DNA from: CAZPZZ01 sp964591245
Lineage (GTDB): Bacteria > Acidobacteriota > Vicinamibacteria > Vicinamibacterales > UBA8438
Direction: 5' to 3'
DNA: 29,949 bases
Assembly (NCBI GenBank): GCA_964591245.1
Contig: CAZPZZ010000039.1
Span: 1-29,949, forward strand
In this document: positions 24,272-29,949 of the stretch, piece after piece
Layout: every line of letters begins with the position of its first letter
Numbering within the stretch: the stretch's first letter is position 1
Notes under the pieces: generated by a model
What the model was told of the DNA's origin: nothing
The model's database searches: none
The model's input: only the letters and a program-made list of their open reading frames with translations
Position numbers and translations under genes: made by a program

Positions 24272-25318
24272 CTACGGCCTCACCCGCACATACTTCTGGA
24301 TCCGACGCGGCCGGGGCTCACCACCGTAGATGTTCCCGTCAGCGTCCACAGCCACGAACTCCGCCCCGTTACCGGCCGGGTCGCGCGGATCTCCCCATGG
24401 ATACAAAATGAACTCGGTCACCCAACCGGTCGCCACCTCGCCGATTCGGATACCCATTTCCCACCCAGGGTTCTGCAGATCGTCTGACTCGGAATCAGCG
24501 ACAAAGATCCGACCATGATCATCGAAAAAGATGCCGCTTGGTCGGCCAAACTGCGTCCATTCGGCCAGAAACTCACCTTCTTGATCAAAGAGCTGGACTC
24601 GATTGTTTGAACGGTCACCCACGTAGATACGCCCCTCGTTGTCCATAGCAATCGCGTGCAACGTGCGAAATTCACCAGGCGCGTAACCGGTCTTCCCCCA
24701 TTCCATGATGTAGGTCCCGTCCGGCGCAAACTTGACGACGCGGTTGTTTGTGTTGTCGCCATGCCCATCCGCTACAAACACGTCACCATTGTCTGCAACG
24801 ACCACGTCGGCGGGAGCGTTGAAACTGTTCCGTCCCATGCCGGGCTTCCCCGGCGTCCCCAGCGTCATCAGGATTTCTCCCGTTGGACCAAATTTGATCA
24901 CCTGATGCCCGCGGGTCCCTTCCGGGGTCCGACCTTCAGCAACAGCATCGGTCACCCAGACATTCCCATCTGGGTCGACATCGATTCCATGCGGCCAGAT
25001 GAAGAGTCCCCCGCCAAAACTCTCGGCGACGTTCCCGTCCATGTCGAACTTGACAACCGGATCGAGATCCGAATCGAGACACTCATTTCCAAAGCGCCCT
25101 GGCGCCGTGGCATCACAGCGAATAACCGCCCAAAGATGCACGCCATCTGGATCCATGGTGACGCCACCAACCGCCCCCATCGTGCGCCCATCAGGCAGCT
25201 TCGCCCAACCCTCCACCTGGCGATACGGATTGGGCAGTACCTGGGCCACGGCAGCACTGGCACCAGCGATGGCAAGAGAAAGGGCCACAACCACCAACGA
25301 TCGGCACGCTTTCGACAT
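24272..25318 (-). CDS. Secreted NHL-repeat six-bladed propeller protein
   Basis: This 348-residue protein begins at ATG 25318, with a GAGGTG site about 6 bases upstream and a signal peptide (MSKACRSLVV.. ending AAVAQ). NHL-type blades are visible: VGGVTMDPDGVHLWAVIRCD, HGIDVDPDGNVWVTDAV, ADVVVADNGDVFVADGHGD, HAIAMDNEGRIYVGDRSNN, SGIFFDDHGRIFVADSES and FVAVDADGNIYGGEP. It belongs to the same broad family as the protein at 10777-11868 but lacks the CCVPAPP segment of that one. Such propellers bind small molecules or proteins; lyase activity is not shown. It is probably the first gene of a minus-strand series with the lytic transglycosylase and secreted copy 3. Confidence 0.87.
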   Translation of the reverse strand: MSKACRSLVVVALSLAIAGASAAVAQVLPNPYRQVEGWAKLPDGRTMGAVGGVTMDPDGVHLWAVIRCDATAPGRFGNECLDSDLDPVVKFDMDGNVAESFGGGLFIWPHGIDVDPDGNVWVTDAVAEGRTPEGTRGHQVIKFGPTGEILMTLGTPGKPGMGRNSFNAPADVVVADNGDVFVADGHGDNTNNRVVKFAPDGTYIMEWGKTGYAPGEFRTLHAIAMDNEGRIYVGDRSNNRVQLFDQEGEFLAEWTQFGRPSGIFFDDHGRIFVADSESDDLQNPGWEMGIRIGEVATGWVTEFILYPWGDPRDPAGNGAEFVAVDADGNIYGGEPRPRRIQKYVRVRP

Positions 25319-25453
25319 CTTCACACCTCGTTTCACAGCACGGCGGAGCAACCACGCGTCATCGCTCCCCGCTCACGGTCATCGGGTATAGCCCGCTCCC
25401 ACACGCATCGCACGAACCGGCAAGCGGCACGTCTATATCTAAAACACGCCGAT

Positions 25454-25459
25454 TATACT
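25454..25459 (+). promoter_or_regulatory. -10-like element 6 bases before a start codon
   Basis: TATACT ends 6 bases before ATG 25466, the same geometry as the TATAAT at 1427-1432 before ATG 1420. No -35 or ribosome site is evident, so a leaderless transcript is likely. Confidence 0.45.
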
Positions 25460-25465
25460 GTCTGC

Positions 25466-25924
25466 ATGTGGCCTTCCATGCTTCGGCAATCCGCTGTCCC
25501 CCGCTGGTCCCATCGCGATCCGGTGGAAGGTGGCAATCCGTTTACCTCGGACGGCTCCAGACACGCATGGGACACGGCCACCGCGGAAGCCAAGGCCGCC
25601 CTCACGCTCATGGACATCGAACTGTCCGCGTCCACACAGGTCACGCTCGACCCGGCCATCTATAGGCGACAACTGCTTTCGCTCGCTCTGGGCCGATTCT
25701 CGATCTGGTGCCGGCGAGGCCTCGCGGCCGTCTCCGATGAGACGCACATCAAGGATTACGAAGCCTGGCTCGACGCCTATGTGCAGAACTGGTTGCGCTA
25801 TGTGGGGGACACCTGCCCGCAGGTAGACGCACGTGACGAACTCTCACATCGTCTCAAGAACGAAGCCCGACGCTGGCTGGACAACGCCCGGGACCTCCTC
25901 TCCTCTGCATCGGCGTCGCCCTGA
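25466..25924 (+). CDS. Small protein of unknown function
   Basis: This 152-residue protein has no signal peptide or membrane segment and is probably cytoplasmic, unlike most neighbours. It is rich in Trp, Arg and Asp, with helical stretches such as IYRRQLLSLALGRFSIWCRR, AWLDAYVQNWLRYVGDT and SHRLKNEARRWLDNARDLL. Third codon positions are strongly G or C, as in the surrounding genes, which supports a real gene rather than a chance frame. The reading frame runs open far upstream through the antisense of the NHL gene, but that part looks like a shadow. ATG 25466 is placed by the TATACT element 6 bases upstream. I do not recognise the family. Its C terminus converges on the sugar dehydrogenase gene. 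Confidence 0.65.
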   Translation: MWPSMLRQSAVPRWSHRDPVEGGNPFTSDGSRHAWDTATAEAKAALTLMDIELSASTQVTLDPAIYRRQLLSLALGRFSIWCRRGLAAVSDETHIKDYEAWLDAYVQNWLRYVGDTCPQVDARDELSHRLKNEARRWLDNARDLLSSASASP

Positions 25925-25957
25925 CACCCACGACAGAGTCATCCACGGGACGGTCCG

Positions 25958-27175
25958 TCACTCTCCGGGTTCGATGCGCAGCAGCGCTCCGTCGTCCGCA
26001 TCCGTGAGCAGATAGAGCAACCCATCGGGTCCCTGCCGCACATCGCGGATCCGTTGGCGCAATTCACTCAACAGCCATTCGCGCCGCTCTTCCTCGCCCC
26101 GTTCGTTGAAGACGATTCGCTCAAGATGACCCGTATTCCTAATCATCCCCGTTCTGAGCGCCCCCACGAAAAGATGTCCGCGCCACGCTGGAAATTGGTC
26201 TCCGTCATAGAAGGTCATACCTGACGGAGCGATAGACGGAAGCCAAACCAGTTCCGCCGGCTCCATCCCCTCCTGCCATGTCCGGACGGCTACCCGCCCA
26301 CCCGTGTACTCGCGGCTATACGAGACCGTCGGCCAGCCATAATTCGCACCGGGACGAATCACGTTCACCTCATCTCCCCCAAGCGGTCCATTCTCGTGCG
26401 ACCAAACGGCGCCGGTCGTCGGATGGATGGTCAGCCCGAGTTGATTCCGATGTCCCAGCGAATACACTTCCGGCCTGTAGCCGTCCTGCCCGACGAATGG
26501 ATTGTCATCGGGGATGCTACCGTCATCATGCACGCGAATCACTTTTCCCACGGTGTCTGCTGGGTCCTGGGCGCGAGGCCCCCCAGTTGCGGCACCGAAC
26601 GCGCCCCCCACGGTCATGAACAGCGATCCATCTCGCGCGAAGGCAATCCGGGAAGCCGCAGTCCCACTCCCACCAAGCGGAGAAGAGCGAAACAGATCCT
26701 GTACCTCGACCAGGGTCATTCCGGTTAGACGACCACGGGCCAACGTAACCCGGACCCCATCGTCCGTGGGCTTTGAATAGGTCAGATACACCCAGCCGTT
26801 CTCGTCGAATCCTGGATGAAGCGCGACATCCATGAGGCCGGCAAGTCCCGTGGCTTGCACCTCCGGCACTCCCGCCACCGGCGTGGGATGAAGCTCTCCG
26901 TTCTGTATGATCCGCAATCGCCCCTCTCGTTCCGTCACAAGCAGACGACCATCGGGCAGGAATGCCATGCCCCAGGGATGCGCCAAGCCACGGGCAAGAA
27001 TCACCACGCGAATTTGTGGATGCTCCGCAGAATCAAAAAGCTGCGACTCCCCAGGAAGTGGTCTCGGCGGCAAGGCGGGGGGCTGTGCCACTGCCGTCTT
27101 CGCCACGCCGATCCCAAGCAGCGCAAGCATGCCGTACTTCACAAATCGTGCTGCTGACCGCTCTAGAAATTTCAT
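25958..27175 (-). CDS. Secreted PQQ-dependent sugar dehydrogenase-like protein (soluble GDH fold)
   Basis: This 405-residue protein begins at ATG 27175, with a GAGGGA site upstream and a signal peptide (about residues 1-31, ending TAVAQ). The six-bladed soluble glucose dehydrogenase (GdhB/Asd/HIPL) fold is indicated by LARGLAHPWGMAFLPDGRLL, VTEREGRLRII, GLMDVALHPGF, ASRIAFARDGSLFMTVGG, DTVGKVIRVHDDGSIPDDNPF, PEVYSLGHRNQLGLTIHP, WSHENGPLGGDEVNVI, GANYGWP and the closing DVRQGPDGLLYLLTD. The LGHRN and HENGPLGGDE segments carry family-conserved cofactor, calcium and catalytic positions. It would oxidise aldose sugars or sugar-like substrates in the periplasm. It lies 82 bases downstream of the ASPIC gene on the same strand. 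Confidence 0.9.
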   Translation of the reverse strand: MKFLERSAARFVKYGMLALLGIGVAKTAVAQPPALPPRPLPGESQLFDSAEHPQIRVVILARGLAHPWGMAFLPDGRLLVTEREGRLRIIQNGELHPTPVAGVPEVQATGLAGLMDVALHPGFDENGWVYLTYSKPTDDGVRVTLARGRLTGMTLVEVQDLFRSSPLGGSGTAASRIAFARDGSLFMTVGGAFGAATGGPRAQDPADTVGKVIRVHDDGSIPDDNPFVGQDGYRPEVYSLGHRNQLGLTIHPTTGAVWSHENGPLGGDEVNVIRPGANYGWPTVSYSREYTGGRVAVRTWQEGMEPAELVWLPSIAPSGMTFYDGDQFPAWRGHLFVGALRTGMIRNTGHLERIVFNERGEEERREWLLSELRQRIRDVRQGPDGLLYLLTDADDGALLRIEPGE

Positions 27176-27257
27176 CGCTCCCTCATCCCTATCGACTTGC
27201 TGCATCGGAACCTGGCAACACTAGTCTCCCGCCATGACCCGGTAAGCGAACTGCGCA

Positions 27258-29949
27258 TCAATCGCGCACCATACCCAATCCACGTAGAAAACGCTCCGGC
27301 GTCACGTAGCGGGTGTGATGTGTCAACCAGTCGCGAGAATGCCGTCGAAAGACAGGATCATCTTCGAGTACAGCAGTCACGTCAGGGTCATATCTCGGCT
27401 GATCGTGGGACGGCAGCGGCCCCACGGTCTGAGCATGGGTAGTATTGAAATCGCCATCCTTCACCCACCCATCGCCAATCAGTACAAAGTCGCGGCGCCA
27501 CCCCTCAGGGGGCGCCTCTGGCGCTGCAAAGACGAAGCGGAGTTCGTCGCCCGCGTTCATGATCACATACCGGTCGTCCACCTCCGCAAGCAGCTCTCTG
27601 ACGTCACCAAACCGGGTGTGAAATCCCGTCAAATCCCGCCAGCGTGGACGGATATTGGCAATCTCGTACCTCGGAATCTCAAGTCCGCGCGGACCCAAGA
27701 ATTCTGTCTTCGAATAACCTCGATACGACAAAGTCGCAAGGTCAGGCACAAGCCGGTGCAACATGCGCGGTACGTCCTCGAGCCGTGGCGCGTGCCCGAT
27801 CCAGTCCCAGTACACCTCGAGATTCGTCCGCAAACGAACCCGAGCCGCCAGACTGCCGTCCTCCCACCGGGGCAACTCAACGACCATCGTCTTCTGTTTC
27901 CCTGAAGGGAAACCCAAATCCTCGTGAACCACAACCCAATTGCCCGCCGGATCCTGCGCCTCGAGCGCCACGCCACGGGGAGCCGGATGCTGCCCCTGCC
28001 CGAGTGCTACATTGATACTGCTGTCGGTCGGATACACCCACCCGTAGGCCAGTAACCAGGCCGGGCCTTCCTGATGGGCTTCGAGATCAAGCACGACCTC
28101 CACATAGTGATCCCTTGTCACGCCTTGATGGGTTCCCCGCTCGAACGACGCCACATACCTGGCATCCCGACTCGTGACCAGCGACGTCACCTCGCGCCCC
28201 ATGTCATCCCAGGCTCCGAGAGCTGACCGCGACGGCCCGGTAATGCGCGCCTCCAGCGCCGCCGGCACACGGGAGAAACGCTCGTCGACGAAAACTTCTG
28301 TCCCAGGAGGATGATCGACCACGAGCAAAGAGACGTGGTCAAAAAAGTGAGTTTCCCAGAGTTCGGCAGTCACACGAAGATCGTACTGTCCGTCGACGGC
28401 AGCAAGTTGTTCACCACGGATGAGTACCCAATCCTCCGTCTGGGCCACGTCCGCCGTATCCTGTGCGTTGATCCGTAAGCCAAGCGGCGAACGCCACAGG
28501 AAGTCCGTCACAAAACGCATCTCGGTGCCGTCGTGAGCAAAGAGCCACGGGCAAGACCCCTTCAACCGCTGCTCCGCCACGATGACTTGATTGGCGCCGA
28601 ACTCGAAATCCGCTTGCGTCACGCCATTTGGCCAACTGATTCGCGTGACATCCGCCCGCTCATACGTACCTAGACCGATATGGGCCGGAGCTCCAGTCAA
28701 TACCTGCTTCTGCACGAGAAGACCCGCTCGAACCTCGATCTCGCCGCCCACCCCAAACGCGTTGATTCTTTGATCTCCGGCCGCAACATGAGCTCGTGGA
28801 TAGATCTCCTGCCAGCCATAACCCGCAGTTCCGCGTCCCCGTAACTGAGCAGGCACGCCGGCGTCGAGCCCCACCAAATCGAGCCATCCATCACCGTCAA
28901 GATCAAGAACGTCGAAGATCTCAGCCGTAATGTCTGTCGACAACATCACGAATCTTGCGCGTTCGTCCGCAAGCCAGATTTCCGTCCCTCTCGGGCCGGC
29001 ACCGATCACATCGAGTGCCCCATTGTTATCGAGATCTGCCAGCAGAACCCGGTGCGAACCCGCCGATGCCTGTTCCCACGACGCAGACCAGCTGACAACC
29101 TCTTCACTTTGCCAACCCGTGTCCCGCAGTGTGCTCCGGGCTATCACGCCTTCGGCATCGAGGCTGACCAGATCCAGACGGCCATCCGCATCGAGGTCTC
29201 CCACTGTCAGGCCGAGCACTCCCACGAGTCCAGGGGCCGGCAGGGCCTCAAACCGTCCACCCTGCCTATTCTCAAACGCATGCAATGCGCCACGCTCATC
29301 GAGCAATACCGCATCTGGGTCACCGTCCAGATCAAAGTCAGCCCAGACAAACCCACGTACGCGGTCAACCTCTCCGAATGGGAAACTCGTATTCCACGTT
29401 CCGTCCGCATTATTGCGCATGACCCAGGCCGGGCCCGCCCGCGCCGCCACCACGAGATCAAGGTCGCCGTCCATCTCGATGTCGGCCGCCCAGGCCCCAT
29501 AACTCTCGAGGCTCGATGGCGACAGTTCGCCGGCCGCAACCGGAATCATTTCGTCGAAGGCACCGTCTTCGCCCTGCAGCATCAGACGAACACCCTCTGA
29601 TCCCGTGAAAGCGAGATCCATACGGTAGTCGCCGTCCCAGTCCAGGGCCTGTAATCCGCTGGATGATGGAGGCACGACATTCGCCTCGTCCGGGAACCTT
29701 AAGACCTCCTGCCGACCACCATCAACACGCGCCACAGACGTGGGATCGGCCACGAATACTGCCAGACCGCCATCTCCCCCAGGAGGCAGAATGCGGAGCG
29801 TCGTCGCACCCTCTCCTGTATCTGGCCCAAGTGGGGCAGGGGTGTAGGAGAGCATGTCGTCCGGCGGCGCAGCCGTCGACACCGGTGACGGCAACTCGAG
29901 AAAGCGCACCAACGGATCAGCAATTAACTCGGCACTGACACTGACCTCG
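27258..29949 (-). CDS. Large FG-GAP/ASPIC (CRTAC-like) protein, N terminus beyond window edge
   Basis: The frame is open to the last base of the window; residues ahead of position 29912 read ..SAELIADPLVRFLELPSP, so the true start lies outside. About 896 residues are visible. Six calcium-type loops (DWDGDYRMD, DIEMDGDLD, DFDLDGDPD, DLDADGRLD, DLDNNGALD, DLDGDGWLD) form an FG-GAP/VCBS propeller. An ASPIC/UnbV-like segment follows (GGEIEVRAGLL.., HIGLGTYERADV.., ISWPNGVTQ). After it comes a domain of about 480 residues starting GSCPWLFAHDGTEMRFVTDF, with FLWRSPLGLRIN and YDLRVTAELWETHFFDH. I know this segment only from other large ASPIC proteins, not by function. The missing N terminus could hold TPRs and a signal peptide. 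Confidence 0.88.
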   Translation of the reverse strand, partial: EVSVSAELIADPLVRFLELPSPVSTAAPPDDMLSYTPAPLGPDTGEGATTLRILPPGGDGGLAVFVADPTSVARVDGGRQEVLRFPDEANVVPPSSSGLQALDWDGDYRMDLAFTGSEGVRLMLQGEDGAFDEMIPVAAGELSPSSLESYGAWAADIEMDGDLDLVVAARAGPAWVMRNNADGTWNTSFPFGEVDRVRGFVWADFDLDGDPDAVLLDERGALHAFENRQGGRFEALPAPGLVGVLGLTVGDLDADGRLDLVSLDAEGVIARSTLRDTGWQSEEVVSWSASWEQASAGSHRVLLADLDNNGALDVIGAGPRGTEIWLADERARFVMLSTDITAEIFDVLDLDGDGWLDLVGLDAGVPAQLRGRGTAGYGWQEIYPRAHVAAGDQRINAFGVGGEIEVRAGLLVQKQVLTGAPAHIGLGTYERADVTRISWPNGVTQADFEFGANQVIVAEQRLKGSCPWLFAHDGTEMRFVTDFLWRSPLGLRINAQDTADVAQTEDWVLIRGEQLAAVDGQYDLRVTAELWETHFFDHVSLLVVDHPPGTEVFVDERFSRVPAALEARITGPSRSALGAWDDMGREVTSLVTSRDARYVASFERGTHQGVTRDHYVEVVLDLEAHQEGPAWLLAYGWVYPTDSSINVALGQGQHPAPRGVALEAQDPAGNWVVVHEDLGFPSGKQKTMVVELPRWEDGSLAARVRLRTNLEVYWDWIGHAPRLEDVPRMLHRLVPDLATLSYRGYSKTEFLGPRGLEIPRYEIANIRPRWRDLTGFHTRFGDVRELLAEVDDRYVIMNAGDELRFVFAAPEAPPEGWRRDFVLIGDGWVKDGDFNTTHAQTVGPLPSHDQPRYDPDVTAVLEDDPVFRRHSRDWLTHHTRYVTPERFLRGLGMVRD

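Noticed and set aside
24656..25465. Upstream extension of the small plus-strand gene through the antisense of the NHL gene
   Set aside because: The extension mirrors a well-supported NHL propeller gene and its own signal-peptide region; only the part from ATG 25466 has independent coding character.
1..29949. CRISPR array, tRNA, rRNA, insertion sequence or prophage
   Set aside because: Reading both strands, I found no regularly spaced identical repeats, no tRNA-like folded gene, no transposase or integrase frame, and no phage structural gene.

Overview
This GC-rich, gene-dense window is chromosomal bacterial DNA. I see no rRNA, tRNA, transposase, phage gene or CRISPR array. The gene content suggests an environmental Acidobacteriota (Vicinamibacteria-like): three copies of the secreted 'PRTPxGRPD..' family, two NHL propellers of the amidating-lyase-like type, PQQ-type propeller enzymes, CRTAC/ASPIC proteins and a cytochrome-TPR fusion. 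That assignment is inference from family content, not from a marker gene. Most products carry signal peptides or membrane anchors, so this is largely an envelope and periplasm locus.

Layout. At 1-1420 (minus) lie a secreted unknown protein and a PHP-type hydrolase cut by the left edge. At 1500-7249 (plus) is a tight three-gene operon: a membrane-anchored pentaheme cytochrome with TPRs, a CRTAC/ASPIC (UnbV-like) propeller, and a nine-repeat Sel1 protein. At 7394-9798 (plus) are a second copy of the secreted unknown family and a secreted amidohydrolase, separated and followed by strong hairpins. At 9917-13922 are a two-domain VOC protein (minus) and, divergently, an NHL propeller translationally coupled to a PQQ-dependent dehydrogenase. 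At 13968-18475 (minus) is a five-gene operon for a sodium-pumping glutaconyl-CoA decarboxylase with its own glutaryl-CoA-dehydrogenase-like enzyme. At 18637-21218 (plus) are an UnbU/NqrB/RnfD-like membrane protein with a cysteine-rich tail and an overlapping SUMF1-domain protein. At 21230-25318 (minus) are the third secreted paralogue, a lytic transglycosylase and a second NHL propeller. At 25466-25924 (plus) is a small unknown gene. At 25958 to the right edge (minus) are a soluble PQQ sugar-dehydrogenase-like protein and a large CRTAC/ASPIC protein cut by the window end.

How they fit together. The clearest pathway is glutaryl-CoA to glutaconyl-CoA (acyl-CoA dehydrogenase), then glutaconyl-CoA to crotonyl-CoA plus CO2 with Na+ export (GcdA carboxyltransferase, a free-standing biotin carrier, GcdB pump, and a tiny OadG-like subunit). 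This lets the cell conserve the decarboxylation energy. The second theme is periplasmic electron transfer or envelope assembly of unknown purpose. A UnbU-like membrane protein, two UnbV/ASPIC proteins, a pentaheme cytochrome and two sets of Sel1-type repeats sit within one 30 kb stretch. UnbU and UnbV are known as a pair from enediyne loci, but no enediyne polyketide synthase is present here, so the pair must serve another role. No transcription factor is encoded, and no gap between genes exceeds about 160 bases.
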